From: Polynucleobacter sp. UB-Piko-W3
Lineage (GTDB): Bacteria > Pseudomonadota > Gammaproteobacteria > Burkholderiales > Burkholderiaceae
Assembly: GCF_018881635.1 (NCBI RefSeq)
Contig: NZ_JACVPY010000002.1
Span: 401,374 to 465,373 of the forward strand
Reading direction: 5' to 3'
DNA length: 64,000 nt
The notes beneath the pieces were generated by a model. It was not told the DNA's origin. It ran no database searches and saw only the letters and a list, made by a program, of their open reading frames with translations. The translations under genes were made by a program, and so were the position numbers. This document shows positions 56,873-64,000 of the stretch, in pieces (within the stretch, counting starts at the first letter, position 1; the number at the start of each line of letters is the position of its first letter).

Positions 56873-58996
56873 TTAAGCTAGCCCGCCATGCCGTAGTAAA
56901 GCATCTATACTCGGCTCTCTACCGCGGAAGGCTTTAAAGGATTCAGCAGCAGGGCGACTACCGCCCACCTCCAGAATTTCTTCTCTATATCGAGTTCCAG
57001 TTTTAGCATCCAGCACACTGCCAGTCAGTTTTGCTGCTTCCTCAAATGCAGAGTAAGCATCTGCAGAAAGAACTTCAGCCCATTTATAGCTATAGTAACC
57101 AGCGGCATAGCCACCAGCAAAGATATGGCTAAAGGAATTAATCCAACGAGAGATTTCAGGCTGTGGAATGATGTTGTATTGATTCGCAATACTTCTTGAA
57201 ACCTCAAGCACTGCATGACCATTAGCGCCTTTCGCATCAAAGCTCGAATGTAAGCGCCAATCTGTTAAGGACATCACAATTTGACGCAAAGTTGCTAAAC
57301 CATTCTGGAAGTTTTTGGCAGCCAGAATTTTGTCAAAGAGCTCGCGCGGTAATGGCTTACCAGTTTGCGCATGAGCTGTCATTTTCTCGAGCACTTCCCA
57401 TTCCCAGCAGAAGTTTTCCATAAATTGACTTGGCAATTCAACCGCATCCCATTCAACACCATTGATACCTGAAACTCCTAAGGCGCTCACCTGGGTGAGG
57501 AGATGATGCAGGCCATGACCACTTTCATGAAAGAGGGTAATCACATCATCATGAGTAATCGTAGGCTGGCGCAATATCCCATCCACTGTTACTGGAGGAG
57601 CAAAGTTGCACACGAGATAGGCTACTGGTATCTGGATTTCTCCATTGGCTAGTTCTCTACGACCACGAGCGTCATCCATCCAGGCGCCACCACGTTTACC
57701 AGGGCGTGCATAGGGATCTAAATAGAAATAAGCCCGTATTTTTCCAGCCAGGTCTTTCACAGCAAAAGACTGCACATCCGCATGCCAAGTCGGTAAGTCA
57801 GCAGCTTCAATCTTGACACCAAAGAGTGTCTGAATCACTTTAAATAAGCCATCTAATACTTTGGGTAATGGGAAATACTGCTTGAGTTCATTTTCGGAGA
57901 AGGAGTAGCGCGCTTGCTTTAAACGCTCAGCGGCAAACGGAATATCCCAAGGCTCAAGGCCATCTACAAATCCAAGCTCCGCCTTTGCGAACTCACACAG
58001 TTCTTCCCAATCCTTCTGGGCAAATAGTTTTGATTTAAGCGCAAAGTTCGTTAAGAAGAGATCAACTTCGTCAACGGTGTTAGCCATCTTAGGTGCCAAA
58101 CTGAGTGCTGCGTAATTGGCGAATCCAAGCATGCGCGCTTCTTCATCTCGCAGGCGCAATTGTTCCAACATATTCTGAGTGTTGTCCCAATCAAGATTGC
58201 CCTTGGTGTATTGAGGCGCTAGTTCTGATGAGCGAGTGACGTAGCCCTGATACATCAGGCGACGTAGATCCCGATTCTCGGAATACTGCATGACTGGATA
58301 GTAGGACGGAAAATGCAAGGTAAAAGCCCAGCCTTGGAGATTCTTTTGCTGCGCGGTATCTGCAGCTGCAGCGATAGCATCTTCTGGTAAGCCAGCAAGA
58401 TCTGCCTTATCACTTACTAGATGAACAAAGCCATCAGTCGCATCTAAGACATGATCTGAAAATGCCTTGCCTAGAACGGCTTGCTCATCCTGAATGGCAG
58501 AAAAGTGCGGTTTATCAGCATCACTCAGTTCAGCGCCGCCTAAACGAAAATCTCGTAGCGAGTTTTCAATCACCTTCTTTTGTGCACGATTGAGCTTTGC
58601 AAAGTCAGGACTATTTTTGAGTGCTTTAAATTTCTGATAGAGCGCTAAGTTTTGCCCAAGGCTAGAAAAGAATGCAGTGACCTCAGGCAGCATCTCTCCA
58701 TAAGCGGCCCTTAATTCAGGTGTGTCGGCAACACTGTTAAGGTGGGAGATCACCCCCCAAGATCTTCCTAGTGCTTCGGTCGCATCTTCTAGAGGCTCAG
58801 CCAACGCATCCCAGCTCGACGGTGTTTTTGGATCCGTTGCTGTATCTACAGCAGCTTGTGCATGCTTCAGTAGAAACTGAATGGCAGGAGTAATGTGCTC
58901 GGGCTTTACTTCTGAGTAGGCAGCGATGCCACGACCAAAAGTCAGCAGAGGATTATTTTGTAATTGCGCAGGTAGGGTAAGGAGGGCTGTATTCAT
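56873..58996 (-). CDS. prlC: Oligopeptidase A, M3 family metallopeptidase
   Basis: 707 residues. Zinc peptidase that degrades oligopeptides, including signal peptides. The zinc motif HESGHGLHH (HExxH) is near residue 490, in the context TITHDDVITLFHESGHG. The N-terminal helical domain and the C-terminal FAGGYAAGYYSYKWAEVL segment are typical of the M3 family. Last gene of the minus-strand operon after folD. Confidence 0.95.
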   Translation of the reverse strand: MNTALLTLPAQLQNNPLLTFGRGIAAYSEVKPEHITPAIQFLLKHAQAAVDTATDPKTPSSWDALAEPLEDATEALGRSWGVISHLNSVADTPELRAAYGEMLPEVTAFFSSLGQNLALYQKFKALKNSPDFAKLNRAQKKVIENSLRDFRLGGAELSDADKPHFSAIQDEQAVLGKAFSDHVLDATDGFVHLVSDKADLAGLPEDAIAAAADTAQQKNLQGWAFTLHFPSYYPVMQYSENRDLRRLMYQGYVTRSSELAPQYTKGNLDWDNTQNMLEQLRLRDEEARMLGFANYAALSLAPKMANTVDEVDLFLTNFALKSKLFAQKDWEELCEFAKAELGFVDGLEPWDIPFAAERLKQARYSFSENELKQYFPLPKVLDGLFKVIQTLFGVKIEAADLPTWHADVQSFAVKDLAGKIRAYFYLDPYARPGKRGGAWMDDARGRRELANGEIQIPVAYLVCNFAPPVTVDGILRQPTITHDDVITLFHESGHGLHHLLTQVSALGVSGINGVEWDAVELPSQFMENFCWEWEVLEKMTAHAQTGKPLPRELFDKILAAKNFQNGLATLRQIVMSLTDWRLHSSFDAKGANGHAVLEVSRSIANQYNIIPQPEISRWINSFSHIFAGGYAAGYYSYKWAEVLSADAYSAFEEAAKLTGSVLDAKTGTRYREEILEVGGSRPAAESFKAFRGREPSIDALLRHGGLA

Positions 58997-59015
58997 ACCC
59001 TCTAGCTTAATGGAT

Positions 59016-59870
59016 CTAGGGCTTGGCTGCTTTTTCTGCCGCTTCTAAAGTATTCATGAGCAGCATAGTGATCGTCATCGGACCTACGCCACCTGGTACA
59101 GGGGTGATCCAGCCAGCGATATATTTAGCCGCATCAAAATCGACATCGCCACAGAGTTTGCCATCTGGCAGGCGATTGATACCCACGTCGATCACGACAG
59201 CACCTGTTTTCACCATATCGCCAGAAATCATCTTAGGTTTGCCAGTGGCCACCACCAGAATGTCAGCATCTTTAGTGTGGTGAGCTAAATCGCGGGTCTT
59301 ACTATTGCAAATAGTCACCGTTGCACCAGCTTGCAACAGGAGCATGGCCATAGGCTTACCCACAATATTAGAAGCACCCACAATCACGGCACGAGCACCT
59401 CGAATAGGGTAATCAATACTCTCCAAGAGTTTCATGCAGCCATAGGGAGTGCAAGGTTTGAACTCTGGCTGACCAACCATTAAAGCACCAGCGTTGGCAA
59501 CGTGAAAACCATCTACATCTTTTTGGGGGGCAATGGCCTCGAGTACGCGCTCAGCAGCAATGTGTTCTGGCAAAGGCAATTGCACCAAGATGCCATGAAT
59601 GGATGGATCTGCATTGAGGGTTGCAATACGAGCGAGTAATTCTTCTTCGCCTAGTTCAGCAGAGTAGCGCTCCAATACCGAATGAAAGCCAACATCTTCA
59701 CAGGCCTTCACTTTATTGCGGACATACACTTGGCTAGCAGGATTTTCACCCACCACAATGACTGCTAAGCCAGGACGAACGCCCTTAGCAGTAACAATTG
59801 CACCCCGTGCTGCAATTTCAGTACGAATTTTTTTAGAGAGGGCAACGCCATCTAGTAATTGTGCAGGCAT
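59016..59870 (-). CDS. folD: Bifunctional methylenetetrahydrofolate dehydrogenase/cyclohydrolase
   Basis: 284 residues. Interconverts one-carbon folates. [16 protein letters not shown] with the catalytic lysine, [37 protein letters not shown] (nucleotide site) and [12 protein letters not shown] are all present. Lies 6 bases after the response-regulator gene on the same strand, and 19 before prlC. Confidence 0.96.
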   Translation of the reverse strand: MPAQLLDGVALSKKIRTEIAARGAIVTAKGVRPGLAVIVVGENPASQVYVRNKVKACEDVGFHSVLERYSAELGEEELLARIATLNADPSIHGILVQLPLPEHIAAERVLEAIAPQKDVDGFHVANAGALMVGQPEFKPCTPYGCMKLLESIDYPIRGARAVIVGASNIVGKPMAMLLLQAGATVTICNSKTRDLAHHTKDADILVVATGKPKMISGDMVKTGAVVIDVGINRLPDGKLCGDVDFDAAKYIAGWITPVPGGVGPMTITMLLMNTLEAAEKAAKP

Positions 59871-59876
59871 AAGAAA

Positions 59877-60521
59877 TTAATTCGGTTGTGGATCTGAGAG
59901 CGCCAAGCGAAGAAGATCAGCTACGGTATTGACGTTGAGCTTTTCCATAATATTAGCGCGGTGGGCTTCAACTGTCTTAATCGAGATGCCAAGATCATCG
60001 GCAATTTGTTTATTGAGGCGACCAGCAACGATACGCTCTAATACTTGACGCTCACGACCAGTTAGCTTACTCAGTAAGCTCTGAGTAACTTTGCGCTGAC
60101 TTGCTTGTGAGTAATCTACCCTCGCTTTAGCAAACATGCGGTCGACCAAACTACAGAGATCATTTTCTTTAAATGGCTTCTCAATAAAGTCTACTGCGCC
60201 ACGTTTCATCGTTGAGACTGCCATCGAGACATCACCGTGACCAGTAATAAAGGCCACTGGCATTGGAAAGTTTTCAGTGGTTAAACGCTCTTGAAGTTCA
60301 AGGCCTGACATCCCTGGCATACGAACATCTAAGATTGCACAAGAGATCGTCGACTTATCAGTGCTTTGCAAAGACTGCAAGAAACGCTCAGCGCTGGCAT
60401 GACAGCGCACTACATAACCATTACTCTCTAAAAGCCATGTGAGTGAATCACGTACAGCCTCATCATCGTCAACGACATAAACGACTTCGGCTTGGTTTGG
60501 TTTGGCAGCAGCTAAGTTCAT
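59877..60521 (-). CDS. FixJ-type response regulator
   Basis: 214 residues. Receiver domain (about 14-130) with DDDEAVRD and the phospho-acceptor aspartate in AILDVRMPGMSGLEL, followed by a LuxR/FixJ helix-turn-helix (LTGRERQVLERIVAGRLNKQ, then DLGISIKTVEAHRANIM). Pairs with the sensor kinase 36 bases upstream. Regulated genes are unknown; divergent aceE is the natural candidate. Confidence 0.92.
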   Translation of the reverse strand: MNLAAAKPNQAEVVYVVDDDEAVRDSLTWLLESNGYVVRCHASAERFLQSLQSTDKSTISCAILDVRMPGMSGLELQERLTTENFPMPVAFITGHGDVSMAVSTMKRGAVDFIEKPFKENDLCSLVDRMFAKARVDYSQASQRKVTQSLLSKLTGRERQVLERIVAGRLNKQIADDLGISIKTVEAHRANIMEKLNVNTVADLLRLALSDPQPN

Positions 60522-60557
60522 AGGGGGTCTCGCAAGGTCAATCTAAAAATCGGATAT

Positions 60558-63074
60558 TTATCCATTTTCCATCGAATCAGGGGATTCTAGGGGTAGAAGC
60601 ATTGTAAAGGTGCAGCCAGCTAGTTTAGTGCGTTCGGAGTCCATCACATTCGATGCCCAAAGTCGCCCATGATGAGATTCGATAATGGAGCGGCAAATAT
60701 TGAGTCCCATGCCCATTCCATCCGCTTTAGTGCTAAAAAAGGGCTCAAACATGCGTTCTAAGACGGATTCTGCAATACCACCCCCAGAATCCGTGACCTG
60801 AATACGCATCATGGCTGGGAAGGTGCTGGTATCTAAATCGGCACTAATGTTGACGGGTGGGGCTGACCAACGGGAGGAGAGGGGATATGCCTCGCGCACG
60901 CTATCGAGGGCATTTTTTAGAAGATTAACTAAGATCTGCAGAATCAGCACGGGGTCTACATTAACCTCGGGCAAATCATCTGCCAGTTGAGAAGTAATAC
61001 TTAAGCGATGGCGATGCGCTTCAATTTCTACAAGACCTACTGCGTCATCAATGATTGTTTTGATCGATGAAAATTTACGTTGAGGCTCACTGCGTTTCAC
61101 AAATCCACGAATGCGTTGAATGATGGTGCCCGCACGGTGCGCTTGTTCAGATGCTTTTTCTAGAGCCGGCAAAATATCTTTATTGATTGCTGGATCAATA
61201 TTGCCCTCTAGACGTTTTGCAACACCCATGCAGTAATTAGAGATAGCCGATGGAGGCTGATTTAATTCATGCGCAAGAGAGGACGCCATTTCACCCATCG
61301 TAGTAAGACGGCTTGTAAATTGCATGCGCGCTTCTTGTTGACGCGCCAAATCGTCAGCCTCTTTGCGGATAGTAATATCAGTGGCAATCAAGAGTTGAGC
61401 CAAGCGACCATCTACCCAAGGGATGAAACGGCGGCGGACCTCAAACCATTTATTGCTTCCATCATCGAGTTGAACTTCTTCTGATTCAGATTCTTGATAT
61501 AGGAATGAACTTGGAATACCTGGCGGGGAGTCTTGTAGATCCTTGGCAAGTTCATGCAAAGTTTCAAGATTATTAGGATTACCAGCCAATTTGAAGTGGC
61601 CTTGAGCATCATCACCAAAGTTCTCTCGATAGAAGCGATTGGCAAATAGAAGTTTGTCATTCTCAAGATCCACCACGGATACTGCTGCATCAAGCCCCTC
61701 AAGTACAGTAACAAAACGCTCTTGGGATACGGCAAGCTCTTCGCGAATCTTTTTGGGTTCCGAGATATCAATCAAAGAGGTAATCCAACCCGTTTGCTTC
61801 CCTTTCTCATTAATCAAGGGAGCAATAAAGGTACGCGTTTGGATTTGCGATCCATCACGGCGCAAAATAGCGCCTTCAATTCCTGTTTTTGATATGGCTT
61901 CAGATTCCAGGGCTTGATTCATCTTCTCAACTAGTTCCTCGCGCCTAGAGTCGGGCCAGAAAGGGAATGGCGGGGTTAAGCCAATCAGCTCATTTGCTGA
62001 CCAGCCAGTCATCTCGCAAAATGCGCGGTTCACATAAGTAATACGCTTTTCCATGTCATGCGCTCGAATGCCAACAGGGGTAGAATTTTCCATGGCATTA
62101 CGAAAGTTCGTTTCTGTACGAAGGCTCGCTTCCGCTTCTTGGCGGACTTGCATTTGTTTTAAGACTGACCACAAACTCCAAATCACGAAGGCACACAATC
62201 CCAGCACAACGCCAATTAACATTCGGAAGGTGAGATTGGTGGGCGGAGGATAGGTATCAATCCGTAAAGTGAGGTTCGGACTGAGAACGCCAATGTCTAA
62301 ACTCGTCTGGTTACTAAATGCGCGTTTTGGGGTATTTCTATCGGATGAAATCGACAACACTCTTTCGTTGTCCGTGAGAAGCGTAAAGCGGTAATGGGCC
62401 TTGAGTTCTGATGGCACCAAATCGAGGACACCTTGAGTGGTATAGAGGGCGGCTAAATACCCAATAATATCTCCGCCAACAATATTGGGAACTACCTGCC
62501 AAAAAACAGTTTTTCTTTCTTTTTCGAGTGGATCATTACTTGGAAGATTTAAGTTAATAAACTGGCTAAACGATGCTCTGTTTGTACTTCTACTGAGTTC
62601 GATTGCATTGTTCAATCCCTCATTGGCCGATTGGTCGTTTTGTGTTCTGTTAATCCAATCTGATTTGTTATTACTTAAGGGGGCCGTCCATAGCCACTGA
62701 TTTTTTGGATCAATCCAGATGATTTTGACAATTTCATGGTTGTTGTTGACCAAATCAACGGCTTGCTCGTAAGCAATTTTTCTCAGTCTTTCCTTATCCT
62801 CACTAGCCGCTAGCTCTCGATTAATGCTGACTAAGACATCAAAATTATTTACAAAGCGAAGCTGTATGCGTTGCTTAGCCAAAGAGAGCTCTCTAAATAG
62901 AGCCGATTCTTGCTGGTTCTTTTCTTGTAATTGCAGGGTACCCAAAATGACGCCCATGACTGCCGTAAAAATAACAATGGCAATGAGGGGGGTATATACG
63001 AGCTTAAATCCTCGGATTTTTCGGAGCCATTTGAATGGGCTAAGGATTAATCTAGAAGAGACCGAAATTTTCAT
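60558..63074 (-). CDS. PAS-domain hybrid-free sensor histidine kinase
   Basis: 838 residues. Two membrane helices (about 26-48 and 283-306) bracket a periplasmic sensor domain of about 230 residues. Two PAS domains follow in the cytoplasm (about 325-445 and 450-570), then the phospho-histidine box SSLAHELNQPPSAIS (near 600; most relatives have QPLSAI) and the ATPase domain with N box LVNLLKNALDS, DSGGGI and GMGMGLNI. The layout is like FixL/DctB-type kinases. The ligand is unknown. First gene of the operon with the FixJ-type regulator, folD and prlC. Confidence 0.9.
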   Translation of the reverse strand: MKISVSSRLILSPFKWLRKIRGFKLVYTPLIAIVIFTAVMGVILGTLQLQEKNQQESALFRELSLAKQRIQLRFVNNFDVLVSINRELAASEDKERLRKIAYEQAVDLVNNNHEIVKIIWIDPKNQWLWTAPLSNNKSDWINRTQNDQSANEGLNNAIELSRSTNRASFSQFINLNLPSNDPLEKERKTVFWQVVPNIVGGDIIGYLAALYTTQGVLDLVPSELKAHYRFTLLTDNERVLSISSDRNTPKRAFSNQTSLDIGVLSPNLTLRIDTYPPPTNLTFRMLIGVVLGLCAFVIWSLWSVLKQMQVRQEAEASLRTETNFRNAMENSTPVGIRAHDMEKRITYVNRAFCEMTGWSANELIGLTPPFPFWPDSRREELVEKMNQALESEAISKTGIEGAILRRDGSQIQTRTFIAPLINEKGKQTGWITSLIDISEPKKIREELAVSQERFVTVLEGLDAAVSVVDLENDKLLFANRFYRENFGDDAQGHFKLAGNPNNLETLHELAKDLQDSPPGIPSSFLYQESESEEVQLDDGSNKWFEVRRRFIPWVDGRLAQLLIATDITIRKEADDLARQQEARMQFTSRLTTMGEMASSLAHELNQPPSAISNYCMGVAKRLEGNIDPAINKDILPALEKASEQAHRAGTIIQRIRGFVKRSEPQRKFSSIKTIIDDAVGLVEIEAHRHRLSITSQLADDLPEVNVDPVLILQILVNLLKNALDSVREAYPLSSRWSAPPVNISADLDTSTFPAMMRIQVTDSGGGIAESVLERMFEPFFSTKADGMGMGLNICRSIIESHHGRLWASNVMDSERTKLAGCTFTMLLPLESPDSMENG

Positions 63075-63158
63075 GAATGAGGCTTATTTTGCCTGATTAC
63101 GCTATTGAAAACGCTATTTCCTGTGTAAATTCAAGATCTTATTTGCAGTGCAATAAAA

Positions 63159-63173
63159 TATCATATTATGAGA
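63159..63173. promoter_or_regulatory. Operator-like dyad in the kinase/aceE divergent region
   Basis: TATCATA-T-TATGAGA, an imperfect dyad resembling the perfect palindrome between tal and rpiA. A related stretch (AATATTATCATTATG) follows at 63174-63188. It lies 27 bases before the aceE -35 region and could bind the neighbouring FixJ-type regulator. Speculative. Confidence 0.3.
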
Positions 63174-63199
63174 AATATTATCATTATGTGGAAAATTGC

Positions 63200-63228
63200 T
63201 TGTTTAGACCTACATTACTTTTTAGAAT
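63200..63228 (+). promoter_or_regulatory. Promoter candidate for aceE
   Basis: TTGTTT (63200-63205), 17 bases, TAGAAT (63223-63228). The implied start near 63235 gives a leader of about 45 bases before ATG 63280. Confidence 0.55.
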
Positions 63229-63279
63229 ATTGTCTATAAGGTGAACAATAAATTGCGAAGTACTCATTGGAGATAAGTT

Positions 63280-64000
63280 ATGGCCGCAGTTCCAGAACAA
63301 GTATTAGGTAAACAGAATTCTCAGGACGTCGATCCTGGTGAAACTCAGGAATGGTTACAAGCCCTAGATGGCGTTATCCATAATGAAGGCCCTGAGCGCG
63401 CAGCTTATTTAATCGATCAACAAATTTCTCATGCCAGAGTGAACGGTGTAGTACAGCCATTTCATGCAGAGACTCCTTATATCAATACGATTCCAGTGGA
63501 GAATCAAGCTCGCTTACCGGGGGATCAGAATGTTGAGCACCGCATTCGTTCCTATACCCGCTGGAATGCGATGGCGATGGTTCTGCGCGCCAATAAAGAC
63601 ACCAACGTTGGTGGACATATTTCTTCTTTCCAGTCTGCGGCAACGTTGTATGACGTAGGCTTCAATCATTTTTGGCATGCACCTTCACCAGAGCATGGCG
63701 GCGATCTGATTTTTGTTCAAGGTCACTCGGCTCCAGGTGTATATGCACGCGCATATATGCTGGGACGTTTATCTGGCGAGCAACTAGACAACTTCCGCCA
63801 AGAGGTTGGCGGCAAGGGTATTTCTAGCTATCCACATCCATGGTTAATGCCAGACTTCTGGCAGTTCCCAACGGTATCAATGGGCTTAGGCCCAATCATG
63901 GCGATTTATCAAGCGCGCTTTATGCGCTACATGCAGGACCGCGGCTTTATCAAGGCTGAAGGCCGTAAAGTTTGGGCCTTCTTGGGCGATGGTGAAACCG
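63280..64000 (+). CDS. aceE: Pyruvate dehydrogenase E1 component, 3' end cut by the window
   Basis: The first 240 codons of an open frame that runs off the window. Homodimeric E1 of the pyruvate dehydrogenase complex, which decarboxylates pyruvate with thiamine diphosphate. ETQEWLQALDGVIHNEGPER at the N-terminus, NVGGHISSFQSAATLYDVGF and the GHSAPGVYARAYMLGRL block match AceE; FLGDGET at the end begins the thiamine-diphosphate motif. ATG 63280 is 6 bases after GGAGA (63269-63273). Divergent from the sensor kinase operon. Confidence 0.96.
   Translation, partial: MAAVPEQVLGKQNSQDVDPGETQEWLQALDGVIHNEGPERAAYLIDQQISHARVNGVVQPFHAETPYINTIPVENQARLPGDQNVEHRIRSYTRWNAMAMVLRANKDTNVGGHISSFQSAATLYDVGFNHFWHAPSPEHGGDLIFVQGHSAPGVYARAYMLGRLSGEQLDNFRQEVGGKGISSYPHPWLMPDFWQFPTVSMGLGPIMAIYQARFMRYMQDRGFIKAEGRKVWAFLGDGET

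Overview
The window reads as chromosomal DNA of a free-living betaproteobacterium of the Burkholderiaceae, most likely Polynucleobacter or a close relative. This rests on protein character, on moderate GC judged by eye, on small intergenic gaps, and on the betaproteobacterial gene order ispG-hisS-yfgM-bamB-der-hfq-hflX-hflK-hflC-hisZ-purA. No prophage, insertion sequence, CRISPR array or rRNA was seen. The genus is an inference.

Layout. Bases 1-1230: 3' part of recR, then a ParD-like/RelE-like toxin-antitoxin pair, then a second, diverged copy of the last 53 bases of recR. Bases 1361-10012: a secreted DUF6282 protein, an OprB-type porin, and a three-gene RND efflux system of the CzcCBA/CusCBA type in which every gene starts with TTG. 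Bases 10034-14519: surE-pcm-nlpD without the rpoS that often follows, a PolB-like exonuclease and rlmD. Bases 14657-15528: a small membrane ORF and a BI-1/YccA protein on the minus strand. Bases 15797-29852: ndk, rlmN and the long housekeeping run to purA. Bases 29904-35404: malate synthase G, two uncharacterised proteins, a 51-residue minus-strand gene behind a perfect palindrome, dienelactone hydrolase and AzlCD. Bases 35487-41433: tRNA-Leu(CAG), rnr-rlmB, DUF2892, divergent tal/rpiA, a likely small RNA and yggX. Bases 41466-51518: divergent argA/hrpA, then cell-envelope genes (beta-propeller, polysaccharide deacetylase, sterol-desaturase family, EI24) and a CinA-type protein. Bases 51735-56587: glnA-glnL-glnG-xthA. 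Bases 56873-63074 (minus): sensor kinase, FixJ-type regulator, folD and oligopeptidase A, divergent from aceE, which runs off the right end.

How genes work together. glnA-glnL-glnG is the nitrogen-response operon, with two NtrC-like dyads upstream, yet its NtrC has lost both the GAFTGA threonine and the Walker B aspartate. tal and rpiA supply the pentose-phosphate pathway. HflK/HflC/HflX, Hfq, RNase R and RlmB/RlmD/RlmN cover RNA and protein quality control. BamB and YfgM serve envelope biogenesis. The two-component system beside aceE may sense a condition tied to central carbon flux (inference).

Most noteworthy: the degenerate NtrC, the recR-flanked toxin-antitoxin cassette, the promoter-to-terminator small RNA candidate at 40905-41063, a coding N-terminus of hflX that lies upstream of any normal start codon, RNase R without its N-terminal helix-turn-helix, and three small genes shorter than 60 codons.
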